Shown: positions 36,312 through 45,063 of the stretch, piece after piece
Layout: every line of letters begins with the position of its first letter
Position numbering within the stretch: position 1 is the first letter of the stretch
NCBI RefSeq assembly: GCF_020164455.1
Contig: NZ_JAIQWW010000025.1
Span: forward strand, 1-63,295
Direction: 5' to 3'
Source: Phyllobacterium chamaecytisi
GTDB lineage: Bacteria; Pseudomonadota; Alphaproteobacteria; Rhizobiales; Rhizobiaceae
DNA length: 63,295 nt
The notes under the pieces: model-generated
What the model saw: only the letters and a program-made list of their open reading frames with translations
What the model was told of the DNA's origin: nothing
Databases searched by the model: none
Program-made: the position numbers and the translations under genes

Positions 36312-37168
36312 TTGACCGCTCCGAAGGTAAGTCCACGCTCGAGGTGGCGTTGCCCGACGACGATCAGGATGACCGGAACGATCATCGTGACGACGAGTCC
36401 GGCCGCCATGACGGGGTAGAACTGAACGCCGGGATTGAGCAGCTTCAAAAGGGCCACGGTAACGGGAGCCTTGGTCGAGCTCAGCATCAGGCCGAGTGCA
36501 AAGTTGTGCCAGGCGAGAAGGAAGACCAGCAGCGATGCGCCGATCAGTCCCGTCTTCAGGAGCGGAAGGACGATGTGGAGCACCACGCGCACTGGCTTCG
36601 CGCCGTCGATCGCCGCCGCCTCCTCGATATCCTTCGGAATGTCCTCGACGTAGGAGCGGGTGAGCCAGACGATCATCGGTAGTGTTATGACCTGGTAAAC
36701 CCAGACCATGCCGACATAGGTGTCGTAGAGCCCCATCGACTGGAACAGACTGAACAGCGGGATCACGACCAGCAGCACGGGCGCAAACCGGAAGCCCAGT
36801 ATGAAAAAGGCGATGTCTTCTTTGAACGGTATGTCTCTTCTCGCCAGAACGTAGCCGGCAGGCACGCCGACGATGAGGGAGACCACAACCGAACCCAGAG
36901 CGATCACGACGCTGTTGATGATGGGGCTCAGGAAATCGACCTTGATCGTCCCGTAGCTCGTTGCCCCGGCCTGCGCGACGTCGAACAAGACGCGAAAGTT
37001 CTCCAATGTCGGCGTGAAGACGAACGTCGGCGGCCAGGCCATGACATCGGTCTGTGTCTTGAGCGACATCATCACGATCCAGACGAGCGGGAAAGCGAGG
37101 ATCAGGGCACAAAGGGCAACCAGCGCGTTCAGAACAAACGTCGTGGCGGGTGAGCGTGTAAAATCCAT
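36308..37168 (-). CDS. Sugar ABC transporter permease, MalG/CUT1 type
   Basis: This protein of 286 residues has six membrane segments and the permease EAA loop SYVEDIPKDIEEAAAIDGAKPVRVVLHIVLPLL split over about residues 181-213, with the conserved EAAxxDGA. It forms the inner-membrane channel with the MalF-like protein and is 10 nt downstream of it. Confidence 0.92.
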   Translation of the reverse strand: MDFTRSPATTFVLNALVALCALILAFPLVWIVMMSLKTQTDVMAWPPTFVFTPTLENFRVLFDVAQAGATSYGTIKVDFLSPIINSVVIALGSVVVSLIVGVPAGYVLARRDIPFKEDIAFFILGFRFAPVLLVVIPLFSLFQSMGLYDTYVGMVWVYQVITLPMIVWLTRSYVEDIPKDIEEAAAIDGAKPVRVVLHIVLPLLKTGLIGASLLVFLLAWHNFALGLMLSSTKAPVTVALLKLLNPGVQFYPVMAAGLVVTMIVPVILIVVGQRHLERGLTFGAVK

Positions 37169-37178
37169 TGGTCTCTCC

Positions 37179-38144
37179 TTAACTCACCCGGCTGCGAACC
37201 GCTTGCCAGGCTTTGACCATCAGGAACGCGCCGATCAAAACGATAAGCCAGTTGACGACCATCAAAGCAGCACCGCGACCGAAGGTGAGATTTTGGAACG
37301 CGGTGAAATAGGCTTGCACTGAGAGTGCGGCGGTCGAGTTGCCAGGACCACCCTGCGTCGTCCCGAAGATGATGTCGAACTGGTTCAGAGATTCGATGAC
37401 GCGGAAGACACCGGCGATGAGAATGTATGGCGCAATGAGCGGCAGCTCGATATTCGTGAACGTCGCCCACGCCTTCGCGCCATTAATACGCGCGGCTTCG
37501 CGCAGATCGTCTGTAATGCCCTGCAGACCTGCGAAGATAATCAGGGTGAAGAAGGGCGTATAGGTCCACACGTCGATCAGGATCACGGACAGCAGTGCTG
37601 TCGCCGGATCAGATATCCATGAAAATGGCCCAAGCTTCACCAGCGAGAGCAGATAGTTCAGGATACCGCTTTGGGGATTCATCATCGTCGTCCACATAAG
37701 GGCGACACTCATGGGCGGAAGGACGAGTGGAAGCAGGATGATTGGTCTTAACAGGCGCGCGAGAAGAACCCCAGAGGCAAAGAGCTTGGCGATCGCTAAT
37801 CCAAGAAGTGCCTGCAGCAGCACCGCGCAAACCGCGTAGGTGACGGTCACGCGGATGTTGTTCCAGAAATCCGTGGTCTTCATGAGCGCGGTGTAGTTGG
37901 CAAAGCCGACGAACCGCACAATGGGCCGCCCGAGACGCAGGTCGGTTAGCGATTGGTAAACCCCGTAAAAGAACAGAAGCAGGAAACCGAGCAGGATCAG
38001 GACAGCAGGAGCGATGACGACAAGGCTCAGCCAGTCGACCGTCCGCTCTGTTTGGCTGTCGGACTTGCCGGCACTACTCACTCTGTCAGCGAGCGTATCG
38101 GTTCCGACAGGCATCACCGCCTTTGAAAGATGGGGGGTCATCAT
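37179..38144 (-). CDS. Sugar ABC transporter permease, MalF/CUT1 type
   Basis: This protein of 321 residues from ATG 38144 has six membrane segments and the EAA loop GITDDLREAARINGAKAWAT. The frame is open to a GTG at 38201 that overlaps the binding-protein stop, but an intercistronic hairpin lies at 38166-38193, and GGAG stands just before ATG 38144, so the later start is preferred. Confidence 0.9.
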   Translation of the reverse strand: MMTPHLSKAVMPVGTDTLADRVSSAGKSDSQTERTVDWLSLVVIAPAVLILLGFLLLFFYGVYQSLTDLRLGRPIVRFVGFANYTALMKTTDFWNNIRVTVTYAVCAVLLQALLGLAIAKLFASGVLLARLLRPIILLPLVLPPMSVALMWTTMMNPQSGILNYLLSLVKLGPFSWISDPATALLSVILIDVWTYTPFFTLIIFAGLQGITDDLREAARINGAKAWATFTNIELPLIAPYILIAGVFRVIESLNQFDIIFGTTQGGPGNSTAALSVQAYFTAFQNLTFGRGAALMVVNWLIVLIGAFLMVKAWQAVRSRVS

Positions 38145-38165
38145 GAAATTCTCCATCGTGGTGAG

Positions 38166-38193
38166 GAAGGGCAGCAGCAAGCTGCCGCCCTTC
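38166..38193 (-). promoter_or_regulatory. Intercistronic hairpin between the binding-protein and permease genes
   Basis: GAAGGGCGGCAGC and GCTGCCCTTC pair, with one base bulged, around a short loop directly after the binding-protein stop. Such hairpins stabilise upstream mRNA or partly terminate, which gives more binding protein than permease. No long U-run follows. Confidence 0.55.
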
Positions 38194-38197
38194 ATGC

Positions 38198-39586
38198 TCA
38201 CATACCAGCGCGGATTTCTTCAGCCAGCGACTTCAGCGTGGCCTCCACGTCGTCGCCGTTCACCATCTTCTGCATGGCGACCGCCCAGGCATTCATGGCC
38301 TCACCGAACCCGACGCGCGGGGTGAATGCCAGTGCAGCACGGTCCTGCGTTGTTTTGAAGCTTTCGACAAAGTTGTTGAACTCGGGCTTCGCCGCGTAGT
38401 CGAGCCAAGCCTTGTCATTCCAGGTGGATGCACGCGGCGGATTGACGAGCTTGCCGCCGACCGCACCTGCAAGCGCGACCTGCTTGGAAGTCGCCCACTG
38501 GATGAAGAGCCAGGCGGGCCCTTTCTTCTGGGACGCAGAGTTCATTGCCAGCGACCAGATCCAGATGTTGGATTCGAAATTCTTCGCGTTCGGCGCATGC
38601 AGCGGCGGAGCGAAGGCAATCTTTCCGGATGCTGGCTTGCCAGCGACATCGTTCCAGAAGCCGAACATGTTGGAGTCGATCGCCATGGCGGTGCGCCCGG
38701 AGGAGATCCCGTCGACGACCTGATACCAGTTGTCATTGGCGAAGGACGGCGCGGCGCACTTCTTGATCATGTCCACGTAGTCCTTATGGAACGCGATCGA
38801 TTCAGGCGAGTCGAGACCGGTATCGAGGACATCGTCCTTCATGACGAAATCCTTCACGCCATATGAACGAGCAATGGACACAGCTGCTGTATGGATGCTG
38901 CTCCAGAAGCGGACACCACGGACGCCCAGCGGAGTGATTGAAGGATCGGCGGCCTTCAACGTTTCGCAAGCCTTGGCCATTTCGGGTGGGGTGGCAGGAA
39001 CCGCGATCTTGTACTTGTCGAGGATGTCCTTGCGATAGAAGAGCTGGATGTTCTCGAACGCGTGCGGGATGGCCCAGACGTGCCCGCCCTCGCCGGTCGC
39101 GATCTGGCCGTCTTCGACCTTCCAGGTGAGTGCCGTGCGTAGAGACGGAAAGAAATCATTGTAGTCGTAGCCTGCGTCGGTCAGCTTGGGATCGTTGAGG
39201 TATTGATCCAGCGGCTCCAATAATCCGCCGGGCGCAAGGTCCCATGCGGGCTGGATGCCGGTACCGACAACGTCCCATGCAGGTGACTTGGTCGTCAGCT
39301 GGATCGTCAGCTTGTTCCAATAGGAATCGTCCGGATAAAGCTCTGGCGTGACCTTAATGCCTGTCAGCTTCTCGAACTGCGGCAGTTCGGCGGCCAGAGC
39401 ATCGGCATAAGGATGAATGTCATAAGCCCAGGTGATTGACGTTCCTTCGAACTGACGCCAGTTGATAGTCTCTGCCTCAGCCGAGGTTGTTACCGCCGCG
39501 GTTGTGGTGAGTAGTAGAGATCCTAGTAATATACTCTTCATACGACGACGCGCATCGTTGCGAAAGGCGGCCATTGAATTGCGCAT
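38198..39586 (-). CDS. Sugar ABC transporter substrate-binding protein
   Basis: This protein of 462 residues has an extended Sec signal peptide (MRNSMAAFRNDARRRMKSIL, then LLTTTAAVTTSAEA with cleavage near residue 39). The mature part has the family-1 binding-protein fold: PQFEKLTGIKVTPELYPD, AIPHAFENIQLFYRKDILDK and GKIAFAPPLHAP. GGGAGGA just before ATG 39586 supports the long form; Met16 is an alternative. It is the first gene of an operon that continues malF, malG, kinase, SDR, HAD phosphatase, malK and the TIM-barrel regulator. The ligand is probably a sugar or polyol. Confidence 0.92.
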   Translation of the reverse strand: MRNSMAAFRNDARRRMKSILLGSLLLTTTAAVTTSAEAETINWRQFEGTSITWAYDIHPYADALAAELPQFEKLTGIKVTPELYPDDSYWNKLTIQLTTKSPAWDVVGTGIQPAWDLAPGGLLEPLDQYLNDPKLTDAGYDYNDFFPSLRTALTWKVEDGQIATGEGGHVWAIPHAFENIQLFYRKDILDKYKIAVPATPPEMAKACETLKAADPSITPLGVRGVRFWSSIHTAAVSIARSYGVKDFVMKDDVLDTGLDSPESIAFHKDYVDMIKKCAAPSFANDNWYQVVDGISSGRTAMAIDSNMFGFWNDVAGKPASGKIAFAPPLHAPNAKNFESNIWIWSLAMNSASQKKGPAWLFIQWATSKQVALAGAVGGKLVNPPRASTWNDKAWLDYAAKPEFNNFVESFKTTQDRAALAFTPRVGFGEAMNAWAVAMQKMVNGDDVEATLKSLAEEIRAGM

Positions 39587-39704
39587 GCTATCCTCCCTCG
39601 GCGTTCAGCCAAATTGTTCACGGCTCACCCCTCCATTCCCAGGTTCGCCTGAAACCGGAATAGCTGAGGAATTGGATGAAAGTTGCGAAAGAGGGTAGCG
39701 AATT

Positions 39705-39720
39705 GGGTAAAGTTGGGTAA
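39705..39720. promoter_or_regulatory. GGGTAAA direct-repeat motif, site E
   Basis: The plus strand reads GGGTAAAGTTGGGTAA, a perfect repeat of TTGGGTAA at 10-bp spacing, 119 bp upstream of the sugar-binding protein start. A third GGGTA lies at 39693. It is the most symmetrical of the five sites. Confidence 0.62.
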
Positions 39721-39964
39721 GCAGATGGGTGCATGGGGCTGAAAGAGTACGGGAACCTGAACGACCTTCAGGTAAGACCTCATCTTAACCAGCCGCCCAA
39801 CGGGCGACACAATGATGCTGAGTCTAATAAAAAGTCTCCATGACCTCATTCAGTTGGACAGGTAAGTATGAATGAGTGTGCGGCAATGAGGGAACTCTTC
39901 CGTCCGCAAAGCGTGGGCCGATCATAGTCATACCCAAGTGTAGACAGCGCTTGAACAAAGGAAG

Positions 39965-39980
39965 AACCGCTTCAGCGGTT
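39965..39980. terminator. Hairpin between iclR remnant and sugar operon
   Basis: AACCGC-TTCA-GCGGTT forms a 6-bp stem followed on the plus strand by TGGTCTTTTT. It lies 8 bp beyond the stop of the truncated iclR gene, so it could end that transcript; the better U-run is for plus-strand transcripts. Confidence 0.4.
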
Positions 39981-39988
39981 TGGTCTTT

Positions 39989-40441
39989 TTAACTCGTATG
40001 GGCACTCAGGGTGCGGGATAAGTCGGCGGCGGATTGCTTCATAACCTGAAGATAAGGAATCTGCGCTTCGGGCGTGAACCTCTGCATCTGAACAGTTAGG
40101 CCAAGCGATCCAGCAAGACTGTTCTCAACTGCGAACACGGGAACACCGATCGCTCCATTGTCGGGATCGCGTTCGCCCAAAGAAATATAATAGCCCTTCT
40201 CGCGAATATCGTCGTAGAAAGGTCCGGGTTCCCCGGAGAAGGCCATGAGGATGCGTGCCGTTGCACCTTTGTCGAGTGTGAGGGAAGCTCCCTCCTCGAG
40301 GTAGTGTCTGAACATTCGGTCGGCATGATGCCGAAACAGACAAATTCGGCGATTGCCGTCCTTAACGTAAAAGGCAGCCGTTTCATCCGTCTGTTCCGCA
40401 AGTTCGCGCAGGACGGGCCGAACGTAGTCGGCGAGGTTGGG
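39989..40441 (-). pseudogene. IclR-family regulator, effector domain only (5' truncated)
   Basis: The frame reads HHPNLADYVRPVLRELAEQT, then DGNRRICLFRHHADRMFRHY, LDKGATARILMAFSG and GAIGVPVFAVENSLAGSLGL, the ligand domain of IclR proteins. The N-terminal winged-helix domain is absent. At about 40441 the sequence changes abruptly to a peptide-transporter gene fragment on the other strand, which marks a rearrangement. Without the DNA-binding domain it cannot act as a regulator. Confidence 0.75.
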
Positions 40442-40627
40442 GTGGTGCGCGCATTGGCTGACGACGTGATTGTCATGCACTGCGGCCGCATCGAGGAGAG
40501 AGGCCCGACCTCGGACATTTTTTGTGCGCTGGCGAGCCCCTACACACGCGCGCTGCTGAACGCCATGCCACGCCTCATTAACTTTCCGCCCACTTCATCA
40601 AAAACGCCAGTCACGGCGGTGCCATGA
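40434..40627 (+). pseudogene. C-terminal fragment of a dipeptide/oligopeptide ABC transporter ATPase (DppD/OppD-like)
   Basis: The plus frame reads GVVRALADDVIVMHCGRIEE, then RGPTSDIFCALASPYTRALL and NAMPRL, the C-terminal stretch after the switch His of DppD/OppD ATPases. Walker A, signature and Walker B are absent. It starts at the junction with truncated iclR and ends at TGA 40627. Confidence 0.7.
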
Positions 40628-40878
40628 CCCAATTTTCGAATATGCGCTTTGCACTCCTTGCATTGACGTCTGGAGGTGTAGATGAAAAAGGCGCGATTGA
40701 CCTGGCTCATCAATTCATGAATGCGAACCAGTACGATTTCTTCGACATCGAGCTGAAGAAAACGCGAATGCGAAATTCTGCAGGCACGAGCCGCCAGCAA
40801 TCGGATCAGACAATCGCCTTTTTCGACAAGGCGACCCATTCCGCATGGCAGGCCAATCCGGGACGATACAGAGTATAA
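40624..40878 (+). CDS. Hypothetical protein or gene fragment following the dppD remnant
   Basis: This 84-codon frame starts MTQFSNMRFALLALTSGGVD. Its ATG overlaps the stop of the dppD-like remnant (ATGA), as next genes in peptide-transport operons often do. I do not recognise a family. It may be the 5' end of a truncated gene. Confidence 0.35.
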   Translation: MTQFSNMRFALLALTSGGVDEKGAIDLAHQFMNANQYDFFDIELKKTRMRNSAGTSRQQSDQTIAFFDKATHSAWQANPGRYRV

Positions 40879-41640
40879 TACCATTGATTGCCTTTACGCT
40901 AAGCGGCCCAATCCGCGCCACCAACGAGACACCGTCGCGCGGTTACTTCACCCCCCAAGCCTAAACGTTTGGGCAGGAAGACGTGTTCGGGCGATAGATG
41001 CGACTCCAGTGGAGGGATCAGCAGCCACTTGAGCCGAGCTGAGAGAGCGGCCGGGTCGATGTGGATCAGGCGCCCCACGACCGCCCTCTCGTTGTCGCCC
41101 AGCCGTTTTCCGCATCGCCATTGGTTGCCGGATGACCAGCCCGATTTGCACCTGATGTTATTGAAGGGAGGATCGCAAAGGCGATATGGGGTAAGCGCAC
41201 AAATCCCAGTAACCTTCGGGATTACCGATGTTTTTTCGTCGCATGTTGGTTGCGGTGGCTCGCAACCATCGATTCCTGCGATTGATGGAACGTGACGTAC
41301 CGAAGCTGGGGGCCACATGTCTTCAAGTCTGATTTTGAAAGGAACTGAACCAGCGATTCTGTGTTTGAGGAGTAGATCCGCTCACCGCCTCTGAAGCAAT
41401 TCCGCAAAACCAACGGGGTGCTCGACCCATTCGGCGCGCCCTGTCGGAACCCGAGCGGCCGCGCGGCAGACCCTCTGCTTGCATCAGCACGGCGGATCGT
41501 TGACCGCAAATATGCATCCCACAGCGTTTATAGCCACGTATTTTCGCGGTTCTGATGTGCAATGACGGTCATCTCGCGATGTGGCGTTTTTGCTGCGCCA
41601 TGCTCAAGAATCCGGCGATGTAGTCGACATCTTCTTCACC
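40879..41640. other. Stretch of 0.76 kb without an assignable gene
   Basis: Only weak frames occur. A minus frame at 40899-41318 has a protein-like piece (ALSARLKWLLIPPLESHLSP) that I cannot assign. The block lies between three truncated genes and is probably debris. Confidence 0.45.
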
Positions 41641-42090
41641 TTACTCCAAGGTGAATACACTTCTGAATGCCCTCAGCGCCGAGCCGCGCGCGGCACGGAT
41701 TGTTAGCTCGCCACCCTCCTCCTTGAGCAACCAGTCCGGCACGACACTCACCCCGCGGCGCGCCGCGGCGAGCTGTAGCATCAGGTCAGTGGTTTCCGCC
41801 GTGTGGTGAAGTCGTTGCGGTCACCCAAGCCGGCGGCGCTGGCCTTGGCCCGTTCGGACAGCCGTTGAAACCCCTCGATGATGCGCCGGGCGCCAACAAC
41901 AAATTCTTCGCCAGTGGGCGTCAGACGGGCACCCGATGTCGCACGGTCGAATAGAAAAACACCGAGCTCATCTTCCAACTCTCGGATGCGTTTGCTGATG
42001 ATCGGTTGCCGCACGTTAAGCTCGTCCAGCCGCGCTAAAGCTCCCGTTGCGGGCAGCGGCAACGACGTATCGGAGATGACGTAGATCCAT
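41641..42090 (-). pseudogene. LysR-family regulator with internal deletion and frameshifts
   Basis: From ATG 42090 one frame reads MDLRHLRYVVAAARNGSFSA. After a frameshift near 42030 the helix-turn-helix continues as NVRQPIISKRIRELEDELGV and FLFDRATSGARLTPTGEEFV. Around 41790 most of the effector domain is missing; a further frame reads ETTDLMLQLAAARRGVSVVP then DWLLKEEGGELTIRAARGSA to the stop at 41641. A normal LysR has about 300 residues, and only some 150 codons remain. Confidence 0.7.
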
Positions 42091-42528
42091 TGCATCCTTC
42101 CCCTCATCTTGGTTTCGCCAGCAGTAGCGTTTGTGGGCCAAACATGTTGGTCCCAATTGCCAGGGCGGGGAGCTACGCGCGCTCTTGGTCTCCGCTTTTC
42201 CTATCAGCCAACGCTGAAGATTGCTTGCAAGCAGCAGCCATTGCTCGGACACCAGTCGGACGGTCGTTCTGCAGGATTTCGTCTCCCCAAATAGGTTTTG
42301 CGGCATCCGTTCGCATTTGCTCTACTCAATTTAAAAACTTCATTGCGAGCATTCTTCTAGCCATCGGTAGTCCCGAGAGCGGAACCAACGCCAGCTACTC
42401 GACCCAGTGCCGACGCTTTCCGACCGGCGCTTGCGCAACCGGATTGTAACGAGTGGGTGCCCAAGTATTCCGGTCTCAGGCAAGAAGGGCCGTTCCACGT
42501 CATCTGCTTAACCGCCGACAGGACCGTG
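42091..42528. other. Spacer between lysR remnant and deacylase gene
   Basis: About 440 bases with no convincing gene, promoter or repeat. No clear terminator after the deacylase stop is visible. Confidence 0.45.
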
Positions 42529-43581
42529 TCAGGCCGCATCTGCCTTAAGGAGACCAATCAGCGCATCTCCGGTAGCGGTCAGCGTGGGAAAGCGTTTGAA
42601 CGCAACAATGCCGGACGACCTGAAAACAATCTCAGTTGGTTGAGTGGAGACATCGTCAATTCGATGTACGAAGCCAGCACACTGACCACTTGTAACGTTT
42701 TGCCCCGGCCTCACGAAACTCTCGAACAATCCGTCGCAAGGAGAGTAGATAGTTCCATTTCGATTGCGGAATCGGACGAATTGAGTCGGAGCTGCTTCAC
42801 GGCACTTTAGACTTGACGCTATCCCAAAATCGCGCAGGACCCGCCTGAGACCATCCTCAGCTATCGAAAGACCCTGCTCGGAGAGCGTCGGACCGCCGCC
42901 CAACTCTGTAGTTATCGCAGCAATCCCATGTCGCTCGGCCGCTGCGTAAAGGGTGGAGCCTCCGCCGCCGCCTGAACCATCGGTTAAAGCGCTGTAGGGA
43001 GCGCCGAAACACTTCAATAGCCGCCTAATCGCATCTGCTTCGGGCCCACTGCGACCGGGATGGGCAAGCGCCATCGGCAGATAATCCAAAGAGCTGCCGC
43101 CCGAATGCAAATCGATTATGAGGTCCGCGAGTGGGAACAGTTCTTGGGCCACGAAATGTGCGATTGCCGCAGTAGGGCCTTCGTTCGCACTCCCAGGGAA
43201 GAGGCGGTTAAGATTACCGCCGTCAAGGGGCGAGTTGCGGCAACCCGCCTTTACAGCCGGTTGATTGAGCGCTGGCAGAATTATTACCCGACCTTCTAGT
43301 TCCGTCCGAGAAAGTTCGTGAACCAGCCTACGCAAAGCGACTTGCCCTTCGTACTCATCGCCATGCGTCCCTGCTGTTAGCAACGCTGTCGCCCCCCCTT
43401 TGCCACCGTTGAAGCAAACCATCGGCACAGGAATCCAGCCATAAGCAGATGTGTTGGAAGAGTATGGAACACGCGCGAAGTCCGTCTGCATCCCAGGCGC
43501 GTCGAAGTTGATTGTCGTCCAAACGGGTGTCTTCTTTGGACCGTTTTTCTTTTCTGGCGAAGAAGTCATGCAAGTTGACAT
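42529..43581 (-). CDS. Succinylglutamate desuccinylase/aspartoacylase-family deacylase (DoeB/EutE-like)
   Basis: This zinc-dependent protein of 350 residues has the metal motif TAGTHGDEYEGQVALRRLV (His and Glu ligands), NPLDGGNLNRLFPG-like SPLDGGNLNRLFPGSANEG and the third ligand His in LIIDLHSGGSSLDYLPM. The family removes N-acyl groups from amino acids; the nearest named type is DoeB/EutE (N-acetyl-diaminobutyrate deacetylase of ectoine use). It is 6 nt after an M24 peptidase gene, as in doeA-doeB, yet other ectoine genes are absent and a C-S lyase is present, so the natural substrate may be an N-acyl amino acid. Confidence 0.87.
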   Translation of the reverse strand: MSTCMTSSPEKKNGPKKTPVWTTINFDAPGMQTDFARVPYSSNTSAYGWIPVPMVCFNGGKGGATALLTAGTHGDEYEGQVALRRLVHELSRTELEGRVIILPALNQPAVKAGCRNSPLDGGNLNRLFPGSANEGPTAAIAHFVAQELFPLADLIIDLHSGGSSLDYLPMALAHPGRSGPEADAIRRLLKCFGAPYSALTDGSGGGGGSTLYAAAERHGIAAITTELGGGPTLSEQGLSIAEDGLRRVLRDFGIASSLKCREAAPTQFVRFRNRNGTIYSPCDGLFESFVRPGQNVTSGQCAGFVHRIDDVSTQPTEIVFRSSGIVAFKRFPTLTATGDALIGLLKADAA

Positions 43582-43587
43582 CGGTCC

Positions 43588-44766
43588 TCACAACCCCACT
43601 GAAGGCAGGTCGGATGGAGAGATGGTACTTAGGAATTCGGGGCCATTTGGGGTAACCCGAAATACTTCCTCGACCTGGAAAACGCCTCCGGCAATTTCAA
43701 GTTTCGGCTCCACGTGCAAAACCATGTCTTCAATGATGACTTCTGACGAGCCTGCCATCAGCGACGGGGGTTCCGTCAATGCGATCCCCGAACCATGTCC
43801 AACGCGCCCTGCGATCGCGAGCTTTCCCCTTTGAGAAAAGTTGCGGGCCGACCATAGTTGCTCAAAAACCGCAAATGCGTCATGGCCCGTCATTCCCGGG
43901 CGGATCCCTTCTGCCAGGCGAAGTGTGACATCCCGCACGAAGCGATAAATATCGTCCTGTTCAAACGTTGGCTTACCAGTCTTAGCGATTCTGTTCAGGT
44001 CGCTGATCTGGTCAGCGCGGCGGACCCCCATATCCACCCAAACAAAATCATCTGGTTGGAGCGGGCGATCCGAATTAGGCGCCGCGTAGTCCATGCCTTC
44101 CTGACCAAAACGGACGGGAAGCCAATCGACGCTGTCTGCTCCCAAGCCGATCATGCGCATCTTGAGAATCTGGCCGAACTCGTATTCGGTCATGCCCAGC
44201 CTTAAATCGGCCAGTCCGTTGAAAAATGCATCAGTAGCAATGCTGCATGCTGTGCGCTTTGCTCTGAACTCATGCTCGCTCTTGATCGCACGCTGCCGCC
44301 AAATGAGATCGGCGGCTTCCACGAGCGCAAACTCGTGAGGCGCGTTCCGTAAGGAATCGATCAATGAAAGGGATCCTCGACCGTTCATATCGCGGCCATA
44401 GTCGAGGCCAACTGAAGAGCCTCTCGGCAGGTCACCCAAATAGTTTGCTGTCGCCTGCAAAGCGAATTGAGTAAAGCCCTGATAGGAAACCAGATGGACA
44501 TCTGGATTGTCTCTGCTGAACGAATCCCGTCGCTCACCTTGATTAAGCACAATCGATATGCCGGGTTTGTCGAGGCGAACAACTGCAAAAAAAGGCCGCG
44601 TGTCCGACAGCCAGAATAAAGTTCTATAGCCCGTATAATACTCGAAATTATGCTGGGCCGTGAGTACGATTGCGTCCAATCCAGCGTCGCGCATGCTCCC
44701 TTTAAGCTGGGCCACTCGCTCGTTAACTTCTTTTTTCTCGGGCCAACGTGGCATTGTCTCCGACAT
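43588..44766 (-). CDS. M24-family (Xaa-Pro peptidase/DoeA-like) hydrolase
   Basis: This protein of 392 residues from MSETMPRWPEKKEVNERVAQ has a creatinase-type N-domain and a pita-bread catalytic domain with metal ligands in DFVWVDMGVRRADQISDLNR (two Asp), the His in GRVGHGSGIALTEPP and the Glu residues in VLHVEPKLE and FQVEEVFRV. AAAGGGA precedes the start at 44766. DoeA/EutD (ectoine hydrolase) is the closest named type, paired with DoeB. An alternative is a dipeptidase or prolidase acting on Cys-Gly-like conjugates. Confidence 0.87.
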   Translation of the reverse strand: MSETMPRWPEKKEVNERVAQLKGSMRDAGLDAIVLTAQHNFEYYTGYRTLFWLSDTRPFFAVVRLDKPGISIVLNQGERRDSFSRDNPDVHLVSYQGFTQFALQATANYLGDLPRGSSVGLDYGRDMNGRGSLSLIDSLRNAPHEFALVEAADLIWRQRAIKSEHEFRAKRTACSIATDAFFNGLADLRLGMTEYEFGQILKMRMIGLGADSVDWLPVRFGQEGMDYAAPNSDRPLQPDDFVWVDMGVRRADQISDLNRIAKTGKPTFEQDDIYRFVRDVTLRLAEGIRPGMTGHDAFAVFEQLWSARNFSQRGKLAIAGRVGHGSGIALTEPPSLMAGSSEVIIEDMVLHVEPKLEIAGGVFQVEEVFRVTPNGPEFLSTISPSDLPSVGL

Positions 44767-44879
44767 ACGCGTCCCTTTTGATGATTGTGAATACCGAGTG
44801 CCGGCCGGCTTTATAGCCCCACAGCACATCCTATCCGCTGATGTTGCCAGACGCGGGAGGCCGTTCAGTGCAGACTGGA

Positions 44880-44940
44880 TCGACCCCTACAGTGTTTTAT
44901 AACTTGTTATACCAGATATACCTTTTATTTGCAAGTTCCA
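44880..44940 (-). promoter_or_regulatory. Likely promoter/operator region of the M24-deacylase pair
   Basis: The spacer upstream of the M24 gene is AT-rich, with GGTATATCTGGTATAAC on the minus strand. It has two GGTAT elements resembling the ATAC/GTAT half-sites upstream of the binding-protein gene at 49534 and of gntR. It could be an internal promoter for the last two genes. Confidence 0.35.
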
Positions 44941-45063
44941 GAGAAACTCTGAACGCGACCTGGGGTCCGATCGTCGCATCGGCGTAAGCCTTGACTATCG
45001 ACAGCCCTTTGATGGACTGCGATAGTTTAGACACGCTCCATACGGTCCGAATTGACAATCCGA

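Noticed and set aside
35373..37112. A 579-residue fusion of kinase with an Arg-rich N-terminal domain
   Set aside because: The extra part is the out-of-frame shadow of the MalG-type permease gene; the real start overlaps its stop at 36311.
42529..44766. Firm assignment of the M24/deacylase pair to ectoine degradation
   Set aside because: The pair resembles DoeA/DoeB, but no other ectoine gene is in the window and a C-S lyase is in the same unit, so only family-level names are given.
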